Assembly (NCBI RefSeq): GCF_005503445.1
Contig: NZ_SCOH01000004.1
Location: 124,001 to 188,000 of the forward strand
Direction of reading: 5' to 3'
DNA from: Chitinivorax sp. B
Lineage (GTDB): Bacteria > Pseudomonadota > Gammaproteobacteria > Burkholderiales > SCOH01
Length of the DNA stretch: 64,000 nt
Below are positions 44,673 through 53,305 of the stretch, one piece after another (position 1 is the stretch's first letter; every line of letters starts with the position of its first letter). The notes beneath the pieces were generated by a model. That model did not search any database, had not been told where the DNA came from, and worked only from the letters and a program-made list of their open reading frames with translations. The position numbers and the translations under genes are program-made.

Positions 44673-45446
44673 TCAGAACGGATAGTCGTAATCGACGATC
44701 AGCGGCGCATGATCGGAGAACTTTACCTCCTTGTAGATGGAACCTGACTTTGCCTTTGTCGCCAGCGCCTTGGTAGCAATCTGGTAATCGATGCGCCAGC
44801 CCACATCCTTGGCATAGGCTTGGCCACGGTTTGACCACCAAGTATAACCTGGCGCCTCAGGATATAATGTGCGCCACACATCTACCCAGCCCAGTTCGTC
44901 GAATACCTGTGTGATCCATGCTCGTTCTTCCGGCAGAAAGCCTGAGTTCTTCAGATTACCCTTCCAGTTCTTCAGATCGATTTCTTTGTGGGCAATATTC
45001 CAGTCACCGCACAAGACTATGTCCCGTCCCTGCACAATCAGCTCCTGCAAGTGAGGATAGAAACGCTCCATAAAACTAAATTTGATCTGCTGGCGCTCTT
45101 CCGAGCTTGAGCCGGATGGCAGGTACAGTGAAATCACCGTCAAGTTGCCAAAGTCCGCACGCAGGTAACGGCCTTCCACATCAATATCGACAATACCCAG
45201 GCCCTCAATCACTTGATCCGGCTCACGTCGTGCATAGATACCCACCCCGCTATAGCCTTTCTTCTCGGCACAGTGGAAAAAACCTTTCATACCGTGTGGC
45301 TGCTGCATCAATTCAGTCAGGTCGGCATCTTGCGCCTTCAATTCCTGCAAGCAAATGACATCGGCAGCCAGAGCAGGCAGCCAGTCGAAAAATCCCTTAT
45401 TGGCAGCGGAACGGATACCATTCAAATTAGCGGAAACGATACGCAT
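44673..45446 (-). CDS. xthA: exodeoxyribonuclease III / AP endonuclease
   Basis: 257 residues. Mg2+-dependent exonuclease III family: SANLNGIRSA, CLQELKAQ (Glu), LYLPSGSSSEER, CGDWNIAHKEIDL, and the C-terminal SDHAPLIVD. It cuts at abasic sites and trims 3' ends in base excision repair. Divergent from pyrE, a common arrangement in betaproteobacteria. Confidence 0.96.
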   Translation of the reverse strand: MRIVSANLNGIRSAANKGFFDWLPALAADVICLQELKAQDADLTELMQQPHGMKGFFHCAEKKGYSGVGIYARREPDQVIEGLGIVDIDVEGRYLRADFGNLTVISLYLPSGSSSEERQQIKFSFMERFYPHLQELIVQGRDIVLCGDWNIAHKEIDLKNWKGNLKNSGFLPEERAWITQVFDELGWVDVWRTLYPEAPGYTWWSNRGQAYAKDVGWRIDYQIATKALATKAKSGSIYKEVKFSDHAPLIVDYDYPF

Positions 45447-45551
45447 CGATCATCCTGCATTCATGTGAAAAGGCGAGTGTAAAGCATGTATGGTCGATTG
45501 CGCGCCCTATGCTATGCTATTTCATAGAATACTAATTATCAGAGTCTTGCC

Positions 45552-46193
45552 ATGAGCGATTTTCGTACCGATTTCATCCAGTTCGCCATCGAACAACAGG
45601 TGTTGCTATTTGGCGAATACAAAACCAAAGCGGGTCGGCTATCTCCTTATTTCTTCAATGCTGGTTTGTTTCATGACGGTTTGTCGCTGGCCAGATTGAC
45701 GCGGTTCTATGCTGATGCCATCCGGGCTTCCGAAGTTCAGTTCGATGTGCTGTTTGGACCAGCCTATAAAGGCATCTCTCTCGCAGCAGGTACCGCCATT
45801 GCATTGGCGGATCGTGGCCAGAATGTTCCATTTGCCTATAATCGAAAAGAGGCAAAGGATCACGGTGAAGGCGGCACATTGGTTGGCGCCCCATTGAAAG
45901 GTAATGTCTTGATCATTGATGATGTGATTTCGGCCGGTACCTCGGTGCGTGAATCCGTCAACATGATCGAAGATGCAGGCGCCAAACCTGCCGGTGTGGT
46001 GATTGCACTGGATCGCATGGAGCGCGGCAAAGGCCAGTTGTCTGCAGTACAAGAGGTTGAATTGGAGTATGGCATTCCAGTCATCAGTATTGCCTCGCTG
46101 GATGATCTGGTCGGCTTCCTGGAAACCCAGCCCGCCATGAAAAGCCACCTTGACGCGGTAGCCCGCTACCGTGCGGAATACGGAGTCCATTGA
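45552..46193 (+). CDS. pyrE: orotate phosphoribosyltransferase
   Basis: 213 residues, full length. [34 protein letters not shown] and the PRPP loop [14 protein letters not shown] identify PyrE, which makes OMP in pyrimidine synthesis. Its stop overlaps the next ATG by one base (TGATG). Confidence 0.97.
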   Translation: MSDFRTDFIQFAIEQQVLLFGEYKTKAGRLSPYFFNAGLFHDGLSLARLTRFYADAIRASEVQFDVLFGPAYKGISLAAGTAIALADRGQNVPFAYNRKEAKDHGEGGTLVGAPLKGNVLIIDDVISAGTSVRESVNMIEDAGAKPAGVVIALDRMERGKGQLSAVQEVELEYGIPVISIASLDDLVGFLETQPAMKSHLDAVARYRAEYGVH

Positions 46194-46795
46194 TGCGTCA
46201 GTTTCTCGTTGCCGGTTTGATATCGGCGCTGCTCGTGCCCACCGTTACGGCCGGCACCACCTATAAATGGGTGGATGAGAAGGGTAAAGTACACTATAGC
46301 GACAAGCCCCCACTACCACAGGAAGCCAAAACGGCCCCATCAGAATTGAACCGTGGTGGTGTCGTAGTCAAAAACCCCGAAGTCCTGAAAGCCGAGCAGG
46401 AAGCCAAAGCCGCTCAACGCAGCGAGGAACAGAAACTGCTTGAACAACGACGCCGTGACAATGCGCTATTGAAAACCTATACCAAGCCCGAAGAGGTTGA
46501 CTTGGTACGTGACCGTGCGCTTGAAGGGATCGATGCCGAAATCAAGTCCTCCCAGCTGCGTCGCAAAACGGTCGAACAGCATATTGTCGAGGCCAACAAG
46601 CAGATTGGCCGGTTGGAGAAGCTGAAGCGCCCAGTGCCACAAGATATTCTGGACGATATCAAACGTGATCAGTCTGAACTGACCCGAATCGACGCACTGA
46701 TCAAAGCGCGTGAACAGGACAAGGTTGAGGTCAAGCAAAAAGCGGAAGGCGATAAACGTCGGTTGATTGAACTTCAGGCGGCTACCAAGCGGTAA
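46193..46795 (+). CDS. DUF4124 periplasmic protein with coiled coil
   Basis: 200 residues. A signal peptide (LVAGLISALLVPTVTAG) is followed by a DUF4124 domain (TYKWVDEKGKVHYSDKPP), then a long charged coiled coil (about residues 70-200) with many Glu, Lys and Gln. Function unknown; DUF4124 proteins are usually small periplasmic or membrane-associated. Coupled to pyrE by a one-base overlap and ended by a terminator. Confidence 0.88.
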   Translation: MRQFLVAGLISALLVPTVTAGTTYKWVDEKGKVHYSDKPPLPQEAKTAPSELNRGGVVVKNPEVLKAEQEAKAAQRSEEQKLLEQRRRDNALLKTYTKPEEVDLVRDRALEGIDAEIKSSQLRRKTVEQHIVEANKQIGRLEKLKRPVPQDILDDIKRDQSELTRIDALIKAREQDKVEVKQKAEGDKRRLIELQAATKR

Positions 46796-46812
46796 CAACC
46801 TGACAGTATTAC

Positions 46813-46838
46813 ACAGGCCGCATTGTCGGCCTGTTTTT
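46813..46838 (+). terminator. intrinsic terminator
   Basis: ACAGGCCG, six-base loop, CGGCCTGT and TTTTT. It ends the pyrE operon. Confidence 0.93.
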
Positions 46839-46849
46839 CATTCGAAGCC

Positions 46850-47416
46850 ATGCGCACAATTTTAGATACCCCAGTGCTGGGCACCGCTTTTGGCGCAATG
46901 GCCAGGACGATCTTGAAGCTGACCGGTTGGCACCTGGAAGGCCAGGTGCCCGTCACGCCCAAATATGTACTGATCGTCGCTCCACATACCAGCAATTGGG
47001 ATTTTGTCGTCGGCTTGCTGTTTGTGATGGCCTTTCGCATCCAGGTGCGATGGATGGGTAAGCACACATTATTCCGTTTTCCGTTTGGCGGCTTGATGCG
47101 ATGGCTGGGGGGCATTCCAGTCAACCGCAGCCAACCTGGGCAATTGGTACGACGCACGGTCCATGCGTTCAGTGAACACGACCACTTTGCCATTGCCCTG
47201 GCACCTGAAGGTACTCGCAAGCATGTTGCGCAGTGGAAAACTGGTTTCTACTGGATCGCCCATCAAGCCAAGGTGCCGATTGTACCCGCCTATATTGATT
47301 TCCCTCGCAAGACGGCCGGTATCTCTCCCCCCTTTGAGCCCACAGGCAATGTTGATGTTGACCTGCCGAAATTGCAGGCGGTCTATGCCAATGTGCATGG
47401 CAAACGTGCCCGCTGA
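46850..47416 (+). CDS. lysophospholipid/1-acylglycerol-3-phosphate acyltransferase family protein
   Basis: 188 residues from ATG 46850; the frame extends back into the terminator. PlsC-like motifs: HTSNWDF (H-x4-D) near residue 47, then GGIPVNRS and APEGTRKH. It acylates a glycerolipid or related acceptor at the inner membrane face. The C-terminus is shorter than in housekeeping PlsC, similar to the YihG/ybaB-side family. Its terminator is not obvious; the RNA-repair promoter begins 25 bases after its stop. Confidence 0.87.
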   Translation: MRTILDTPVLGTAFGAMARTILKLTGWHLEGQVPVTPKYVLIVAPHTSNWDFVVGLLFVMAFRIQVRWMGKHTLFRFPFGGLMRWLGGIPVNRSQPGQLVRRTVHAFSEHDHFAIALAPEGTRKHVAQWKTGFYWIAHQAKVPIVPAYIDFPRKTAGISPPFEPTGNVDVDLPKLQAVYANVHGKRAR

Positions 47417-47441
47417 TTTTTAGCTGCCATCATTCATGTCG

Positions 47442-47471
47442 TTGACATGGTCTGTGCAAGCTGATTAAACT
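47442..47471 (+). promoter_or_regulatory. sigma70-like promoter of the RNA-repair operon
   Basis: TTGACA (perfect, 47442-47447), an 18-base spacer and TAAACT (47466-47471). Transcription from about 47478 would give a 237-base leader before the RNA ligase. Confidence 0.65.
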
Positions 47472-47502
47472 GCCCAGCCTGTTTTCAACTGAAATATCTC
47501 TC

Positions 47503-47714
47503 AAAGGAGACCCAAAGTGCCCCGTATCGTCGCCATCCCCCATTGATAGCCGACGACACCTGCATTGCAGAGTCGTATGGCGCGCTCGCGCATCTCTGTC
47601 ATGCAGTGGACACTTTGAACATTCAAGCTCCATTTCACGCATCCGCATTCGAACCAGCCCGCGCGGGCGCGCCGTTGTCGTCGGCTCCGAATTTATTCAA
47701 CTCGGAGCAAGACC
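47503..47714 (+). promoter_or_regulatory. structured leader of the RNA ligase gene with mutually exclusive pairings
   Basis: An 11-bp stem joins AGCCGACGACA (47548-47558) to TGTCGTCGGCT (47676-47686). Directly inside is a 47-base hairpin (47560-47606): CTGCAT/ATGCAG, CAGAG/CTCTG and ATG(G)CGC/GCGCAT. A further palindrome, GCCCGCGCGGGC, lies at 47657-47668. Downstream, GCTCCGA (47684-47690) pairs with TCGGAGC (47702-47708), masking the ligase ribosome binding site GGAG (47704-47707). The first three bases of this hairpin are also the last three of the 11-bp stem, so both cannot form fully at once. A leader ORF ends just before the stem. Confidence 0.6.
47517..47546 (+). CDS. nine-codon leader ORF
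   Basis: GTG CCC CGT ATC GTC GCC ATC CCC CAT TGA, giving MPRIVAIPH. AAAGGAG (47503-47509) is seven bases upstream, one of the strongest ribosome binding sites in the window. The stop ends one base before the 5' arm of the 11-bp leader stem, so a ribosome here would cover that arm. It may be a regulatory leader peptide or the stump of a lost gene; a 63-codon open frame follows in another phase without its own start. Confidence 0.4.
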   Translation: MPRIVAIPH

Positions 47715-48602
47715 ATGAAACCCAATTCTCTTGAAATCATCAACCTTGAGCTATTGAAATACCCCCGCACCACCCATCTGGAAGGCTCGCGCCTGCAGGC
47801 CGGTGACGAAGGCGACAACCAACTGCCTTATACCAGTCTGGCCGGTCGCTATATCGTGGTAGAGGAAAAACTAGATGGCGGTAACGCCGGACTGAGCTTC
47901 TCCGCCGGCGGCGAATTGCTGCTGCAAAGTCGGGGACATTATTTGACTGGAGGAGGCCGGGAACGCCAGTTCAATCTGTACAAGCAATGGGCAGTGGCCC
48001 ATGAGCACCGACTGATCAATGTACTGGATGACCGCTATGTGATGTTTGGTGAGTGGATGCACAAAAAGCACGCCATGTTCTACAACACGTTGCCGCATTA
48101 CTTTCTGGAATTCGATATCTGGGACCGGGCGAAGCAGTGCTTCCTGTCCACACCCGCGCGCCAGCAGTTGCTGTATGGCTTACCAGTACTGGCGGTACCT
48201 GTACTCTATGCTGGTATTGCACCGCACAAGTTGTCTGACCTGATCGCGTTGTTGCAGCCATCCTTGGCTCGACACACAGGCTGGCAGCAGGTATTCGAAC
48301 AGCAAGTACAACGAGAACGACTTGAACTGGCCAAAGCGTGGCAGCAGACAGATCGTTCTGAACTGGCCGAAGGCCTGTACATCAAAGTGGAAGAAGCTGG
48401 TCAGACGGTTGCCCGTTACAAATGGGTACGGCCGGATTTTGTTCAGGCGATTCTGGAATCTGCTGTGCACCATGCAGAACAACCCTTCATCGCCAACCAG
48501 CTGGCCACAGGAGTGGATCTGTTTGCCCCCAGCCTGACCCACGCTTGGCCCACCACCAGCCAGGTTACGATACCTGTCAAACCAGCCGGGAGGACATCAT
48601 GA
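47715..48602 (+). CDS. ATP-dependent RNA ligase
   Basis: 295 residues. Nucleotidyltransferase motifs in order: motif I EKLDGGN with adenylated Lys52, motif III YVMFGEWM, motif IV AEGLYIKVEEAG and motif V ARYKWVR. The Lys-x-Asp-Gly-Gly form is that of RNA ligases. It seals 3'-OH/5'-phosphate RNA (or DNA) ends. The start is ATG with GGAG seven bases upstream, inside a hairpin. It overlaps the HD-Pnk gene by four bases. Together they would heal and seal broken RNA. The natural substrate is unknown; tRNAs cut by toxins are the usual idea. Confidence 0.9.
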   Translation: MKPNSLEIINLELLKYPRTTHLEGSRLQAGDEGDNQLPYTSLAGRYIVVEEKLDGGNAGLSFSAGGELLLQSRGHYLTGGGRERQFNLYKQWAVAHEHRLINVLDDRYVMFGEWMHKKHAMFYNTLPHYFLEFDIWDRAKQCFLSTPARQQLLYGLPVLAVPVLYAGIAPHKLSDLIALLQPSLARHTGWQQVFEQQVQRERLELAKAWQQTDRSELAEGLYIKVEEAGQTVARYKWVRPDFVQAILESAVHHAEQPFIANQLATGVDLFAPSLTHAWPTTSQVTIPVKPAGRTS

Positions 48603-49819
48603 GTCACGATTTGTCCGCCATGTTGACCGATGCGCACTTGGCCAGTCTGAAAACACCGCAACGATTGATCTGTGCACCCTATTCCATACTGCAACAGTTG
48701 GTACCAACCGGCGTCAGCTCGCCAGACTGGCCTCAGCTGCTGGAAGTCATTCCGCCACTGAAGCGGCTGGCGACGACGCCGCAAGACCCGCGTTACCACG
48801 CGGAAGGGAACGTATGGACGCATACGCAAATGGTACTGGAAGCCTTGTTGGCTCATGCCGAATATCAATCGACCACGCCGGAACGGCAATTTGTATTGTT
48901 CTATGCCGCCCTGCTACATGATGTCGCCAAACCGGCCACCACCACTGTGGACCGGCTCACCGGTGCCATTGGTCAGCCAGGCCACTCCAGCCGTGGTGCA
49001 GTCGATACCCGCATCCTGCTCTGGCGCAGCGGAGTACCCTTTGCGTTGCGGGAAGCCATCTGCCGATTGATTGCCGTGCACCAGATTCCGTTTTACGCAC
49101 TAAAGGGAAGCCGCAGCGGACACTCGCCGGAGTTTCTGGTGCGCAAGTTATCCCACGAATTGATGATCAGCGAACTGGCTTTACTGGCTGAAGCCGACAT
49201 GCGTGGCCGCATCTGCACGGATCAAGCGGAGACGCTGGTCAATATCGAACTGTTCCGGGAACTGGCCCGTGAGGAACAATGCTACGACCAACCACGTGCC
49301 TTTGCCGATGTCTGGACACGTCAACGTTACTTCAACGGTGGCGACGTACACCCCGATTATGTGTACCACCGTGATGCGGGTTCACAAGTTATCGTGCTGT
49401 GTGGCCTGCCGGCTTCCGGCAAGGATAGTTGGGTACGCAAGTATTACCCGGATTTGCCAGTCGTCAGCTTCGATGACGCGCGTACCTCGCTGGGTCTCAA
49501 GCACGGAGAAAACGACGGCCAGGCCGCACATTGGGCTACCGATCTGGCCAAAACACACCTGCGGACACAACGACCCTTTGTCTGGAACGCCACACACCTG
49601 TCCCGGCAAATGCGTGCCAAGACGCTGGATTTGCTGTTTGCCTATGGGGCGACCGTCAAGGTGGTGTATCTGGAACAACCACCGGCCGTGCTGTTCGAGC
49701 GCAATCGCAAACGCGATACCAGCTTGTCCAACGCTGGGATTGAACGGATGCTGTACCGCTGGGAAGTCGTGCTGCCGACCGAGGCGCATGAGGTGCGGTA
49801 CGATGTAAGCAGCATGTAA
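48599..49819 (+). CDS. HD-Pnk: HD phosphohydrolase fused to 5'-OH polynucleotide kinase
   Basis: 406 residues from ATG 48599 (GGGAGG upstream), overlapping the ligase stop. The N-terminal HD domain has WTHTQMVLEAL and LLHDVAKP with His107-Asp108. The C-terminal P-loop kinase has CGLPASGKDSW (Gly269 to Lys275) and a lid-like ERNRKRDTSL. The known member, from Runella, removes 2',3' phosphates and phosphorylates 5'-OH ends. With the neighbouring ligase this gives a complete end-healing and sealing pathway. The catalytic residues look intact. Not part of the T4-type Pnkp, whose domain order is different. Confidence 0.9.
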   Translation: MSHDLSAMLTDAHLASLKTPQRLICAPYSILQQLVPTGVSSPDWPQLLEVIPPLKRLATTPQDPRYHAEGNVWTHTQMVLEALLAHAEYQSTTPERQFVLFYAALLHDVAKPATTTVDRLTGAIGQPGHSSRGAVDTRILLWRSGVPFALREAICRLIAVHQIPFYALKGSRSGHSPEFLVRKLSHELMISELALLAEADMRGRICTDQAETLVNIELFRELAREEQCYDQPRAFADVWTRQRYFNGGDVHPDYVYHRDAGSQVIVLCGLPASGKDSWVRKYYPDLPVVSFDDARTSLGLKHGENDGQAAHWATDLAKTHLRTQRPFVWNATHLSRQMRAKTLDLLFAYGATVKVVYLEQPPAVLFERNRKRDTSLSNAGIERMLYRWEVVLPTEAHEVRYDVSSM

Positions 49820-49946
49820 CCACGGGCAATGAAGTTGGCTGTGGAGCCGCGGCCATCGCCGATCACCAACGTAATCGTGCCGGGCCGTCACGTAGGCACG
49901 ACCAACACCCCTGCGAGCAATTGTTGGGGGCTGTCGCTATTTGATG

Positions 49947-50046
49947 GGTTCAACCTAGAAACGGTAGTTGGACATCCTCGAAACGACGCACGGCAGCTTC
50001 ATTGGCCAAGCGCGCAAGCGGTCAACTGCCGTTTCTAGGTTGAACC
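49947..50046. repeat. family-2 inverted-repeat element (100 bp)
   Basis: The 24-base ends are inverted repeats with one mismatch: GGTTCAACCTAGAAACGG and onward at the left, CCGTTTCTAGGTTGAACC at the right end. The interior has no ORF. MITE-like. The rest of the 49820-50221 gap holds no other feature I can support. Confidence 0.78.
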
Positions 50047-50221
50047 AAAAAGACTGGCCAGGTACAGAGAAAGATACCCAGGTCGCTCAAGTATTCGAAT
50101 ACATTTTCGAAGAGACAACACTTCTGGCGTGATTACCGTGGTTTGGAAATGAGATAGTGCAGACCGACTGCACCGCATCACTGCCAGCATGGGATATCCA
50201 TTCATTTAGAGGCTAAACAGC

Positions 50222-50992
50222 ATGTACCGTTTCCCACCCAAACAGACGTTGACAGCCAATGGTGAAGTCATCGAATACGTAGTAGCTGGCACAGGAGTCG
50301 CCACCGTGGTGTTAGTCAACGGCGCAGGTGGGCCAATTGAGGGTTGGCACAAGGTGTTTGGGGACATCGCCGGATTTGCCAGGATATTCGCCTATAACCG
50401 GCCCGGTATTGGCGGCAGTGCAAAACCGCAGCTTCCGCAAACCGGCCTGCAAATGGTCGACACGTTACGAGCGACTCTGCAGGCGGCACGTCTGCCTCCG
50501 CCATACCTTCTGGTGGGTCATTCGCTAGGCGGGTTGATCGTGAATCTTTTTGCCCGATTACACCCGGAAGAGATCGCCGCTGTAGTACTGATCGAAGCCA
50601 CAGCACCCGATGACGTTGCCGACCTTGCCCTGCACGAGCATGCGATTCAGCGATGGGTCCGTACGCTGCTAAACAGAATTGCGCCTATTGACCCTCATGC
50701 GGAAACCCAGCAGGTACAAACGACCGTATCAGCCTTGGCACACGCACCATCCTTTCCTGCCATCCCGCTGATTGTGCTAACCGGTGGTAAACCTGCCATG
50801 GCTTGGGCGACCACCAATGATGCACTCGCAGCCCGAACGAAACATCAGCAGTCCTTGGTCAAACTATCACCACAAGGCAAACAGTGGATGGCCATGCGGA
50901 GTGGTCACTTCCCCCAGTTCACCGAAGCGGGGCTGGTGGTTGCCGCCATCAGGGATGCAACTTTAGCTGCGTCCGCATCGGACATGGATTGA
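50222..50992 (+). CDS. alpha/beta hydrolase
   Basis: 256 residues. VVLVNGAGGPIEGWHKV (oxyanion region), AYNRPGIGGS, the nucleophile elbow GHSLGG and a C-terminal SGHFPQ (His) are visible. Substrate unknown. It stands alone on the + strand after a MITE-like element; its neighbours differ in function, so it is part of an accessory stretch. Confidence 0.88.
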   Translation: MYRFPPKQTLTANGEVIEYVVAGTGVATVVLVNGAGGPIEGWHKVFGDIAGFARIFAYNRPGIGGSAKPQLPQTGLQMVDTLRATLQAARLPPPYLLVGHSLGGLIVNLFARLHPEEIAAVVLIEATAPDDVADLALHEHAIQRWVRTLLNRIAPIDPHAETQQVQTTVSALAHAPSFPAIPLIVLTGGKPAMAWATTNDALAARTKHQQSLVKLSPQGKQWMAMRSGHFPQFTEAGLVVAAIRDATLAASASDMD

Positions 50993-51679
50993 AGTACTGG
51001 TGATCACACGTGATAATCACCCACTCCACCTGTGCAATGACAACCTAAGCGGGCTCCCATATCCTGAACACCCATGAGGCGCCCAACCTGCATGATTGTA
51101 TTCAGGCGCTGGAACAGCACTGCGAGGCGACGTTTGACAAACCGCCTGGTCACGCGCCACCGCGATCACCCAATCGAACAAGACCCAATATGCACCGCTT
51201 GCCTATTCCCTGCTTGTCAGGCCGTTCCGATATGGAAAACACTGACACTCTCTGCGAGATGGTTGTGCAATTTCACATGTAAATGGATTTTTATGTGTTG
51301 GCGTAATGATTAAATCAATGTTCTGGTGTCAGTTTCCTATTACGACCATGTACAAATAATCTATCGAACCTGATGAAATATTACATTCAAATATTCACAA
51401 TAAATTATATTTAATTTATTCAGGTTGACTCATCATTCATTAATCGCCATGATTGACATCAAAAAAACAAAATCGTGACCGATTGATACCCATATTGTTA
51501 CAGTGCATTCAATACAATATTTACTACGGCATTCCAGTCAATGCTTTTGAGTTTGCAGCACAGGACAGATAGGCTACCCCATGCCACCTCCTTGCAGTAC
51601 TTGATCGCTGGCTGACATGGAAATATAAGACCGGCTGCCGCATTTTTATCACCCAAACAAGATATTCAGGACTAAATTG
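50993..51679. other. 687-base non-coding, partly AT-rich region
   Basis: The interval 51240-51500 is strongly AT-rich, unlike its surroundings. AATAAATTA (51399-51407) and TAATTTATT (51412-51420) form a perfect nine-bp hairpin. A 79-codon ORF at 51074 lacks coding features. No gene seen. Confidence 0.5.
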
Positions 51680-51895
51680 ATGACAACATTAGAAAAAATC
51701 AAAGGACCAGCCTCATACTTTCCTTCCATAGAAAAGAAGTATGGAAAGCCGATAGACCACTGGCTTGGCCTGATAAATCAATTTAAAGACATAAAACACA
51801 TGGAAATGGTGAATTGGTTGAAAACCGAACATAACATGGGTCATGGTCACGCCAACGCCATCGTTGCACATTATTTCGCCACTGCGAAAAAATAA
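51680..51895 (+). CDS. DUF4287 domain protein
   Basis: 71 residues from ATG 51680 (a TTG precedes it). SYFPSIEKKYGKPIDHWLGLI and NWLKTEHNMGHGHANAIVAHY are the DUF4287 signature. This domain is often fused to DUF5655, the domain found at the other end of the window; here it stands alone. Function unknown. Likely monocistronic. Confidence 0.85.
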   Translation: MTTLEKIKGPASYFPSIEKKYGKPIDHWLGLINQFKDIKHMEMVNWLKTEHNMGHGHANAIVAHYFATAKK

Positions 51896-51962
51896 CGGCG
51901 AAGCAACAGCAATTGATTCGGCCTATTTGTGAGGCCCGTATCTCGACAATCAAGGAGACAGC

Positions 51963-52613
51963 ATGTCCCGGCTTCGTGTTGAGAGTTTCACCGTTTCACT
52001 CGATGGCTACGGTGCAGGGCCAGATCAAAGTATCGATAACCCGCTGGGTATAGGAGGAACTGCCCTCCACCAATGGGCCTTCACGACTCAGACATTTCAG
52101 CAGCGCGTGCTCGGCAGTGAAGGTGGAACAACTGGTATCGACAATGATTTCGCCATCCGCGGGTTTCACAATATTGGTGCCTGGATACTAGGTCGCAATA
52201 TGTTCGGCCCCATCCGCGGGCCATGGCTGGACGATGACTGGCGTGGCTGGTGGGGCGACAATCCACCGTATCATGTGCCAGTCTTTGTGTTGACACACTA
52301 TCCACGCGCGCCCATTACCATGGATGGCGGTACCATATTCTATTTTGTGACCGATGGTATCCATGCCGCACTGGAGCAAGCCAAACAGGCTGCAAACGGC
52401 TTGGATGTACGCCTTGGCGGCGGTATCGCTACCATTCAGCAGTATCTGCGTGCACGCTTGGTTGACGAAATGCACCTCGCCATTGCACCTGTACTGCTTG
52501 GCCGTGGGGAAAACCTATTTGGCGACATTGACATACCATCGCTTGGGTATCGGTGTATTGAACACGTTGCCACACCACATACCACGCATATCCTCATTGG
52601 TAGAGCCCTGTAG
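51963..52613 (+). CDS. dihydrofolate reductase family protein (RibD C-terminal-like)
   Basis: 216 residues. VESFTVSLDGYGAG at the N-terminus, AWILGRNMFGPIRG, PVFVLTHYPR and LGGGIATIQQYL are the RibD-C/DHFR-fold pattern. These stand-alone proteins bind NADPH; the substrate is generally unknown and includes non-folate reductions. AAGGAGA lies upstream of the ATG. Separate from riboflavin genes. Confidence 0.88.
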   Translation: MSRLRVESFTVSLDGYGAGPDQSIDNPLGIGGTALHQWAFTTQTFQQRVLGSEGGTTGIDNDFAIRGFHNIGAWILGRNMFGPIRGPWLDDDWRGWWGDNPPYHVPVFVLTHYPRAPITMDGGTIFYFVTDGIHAALEQAKQAANGLDVRLGGGIATIQQYLRARLVDEMHLAIAPVLLGRGENLFGDIDIPSLGYRCIEHVATPHTTHILIGRAL

Positions 52614-52720
52614 CAATCTGTCACCCAGCGGGCTGTTTCATCAAATCTGTTGAATCGCTGGTTCATCATCAAGCCAGTAGCACAGTCAGCGACTATGACA
52701 CATGAAAAGGAGAAGAAATC

Positions 52721-53167
52721 ATGGCTTCAACCACCATTCGGCTTCATCGTGTACTTCGCGCCCCGCCAGAGCGCGTCTATCGTGCCTTCCTTGATGCCGA
52801 AGCAATGGTCAAATGGCTGCCACCCAACGGCTTTACTGGCAAGATCCATCATCTGGATGCCAAAGTAGGCGGCACTTACAAGATGTCATTTACCAACTTC
52901 ACTACTGGTCAATGTCACTCTTTCGGCGGCACTTATCTTGAATTGGTTCCTGGTGAACTCATCCGCTATTCCGATCAATTCGACGACCCTAATTTACCCG
53001 GCCAGATGCACGCGATGATTTCCTTGAAAAAGGTGTCTTGCGGCACCGAACTGAGCATCGTGCAGGAAGGGGTTCCCGACATCATCCCGGCGGAATCGTG
53101 TTACGTTGGCTGGCAGGAATCGCTCACACTGCTTGCCAAGCTGGTCGAGGCTGAAATTCACGAGTAA
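52721..53167 (+). CDS. SRPBCC / AHSA1 domain protein
   Basis: 148 residues. RVLRAPPERVYRAFLDAEAM, WLPPNGFTGKI and GWQESLTLLAKLVEAE are typical of the AHSA1-like SRPBCC fold, which binds hydrophobic ligands in a deep pocket. Function unknown. It may be co-transcribed with the preceding RibD-like gene (107-base gap). Confidence 0.9.
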   Translation: MASTTIRLHRVLRAPPERVYRAFLDAEAMVKWLPPNGFTGKIHHLDAKVGGTYKMSFTNFTTGQCHSFGGTYLELVPGELIRYSDQFDDPNLPGQMHAMISLKKVSCGTELSIVQEGVPDIIPAESCYVGWQESLTLLAKLVEAEIHE

Positions 53168-53305
53168 AAGTTAGACCTAGGCACTGTTGGCCTCAGCGAC
53201 AACCCAGTGAATAGACAAGGCCAGGCAGACATGACCACGACCCATTGCCCTGTTTGCCCTGACATCGCCTCAACAGTACCTAGCGCAACCAATCAATATG
53301 CATTA

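Noticed and set aside
47646-47656. TTCGAACC resembling a tRNA T-loop in the leader
   Set aside because: The flanking bases do not form a five-bp T-arm stem and no acceptor or anticodon arm is present.
47543-47734. 63-codon open frame in the leader of the RNA ligase
   Set aside because: It starts at a TTG without a ribosome binding site, overlaps the ligase start and lies over the paired leader structure. Probably chance or a remnant.
51074-51313. 79-codon ORF in the 51 kb gap
   Set aside because: No ribosome binding site, Arg/Thr/Cys-rich noise-like composition, no family.
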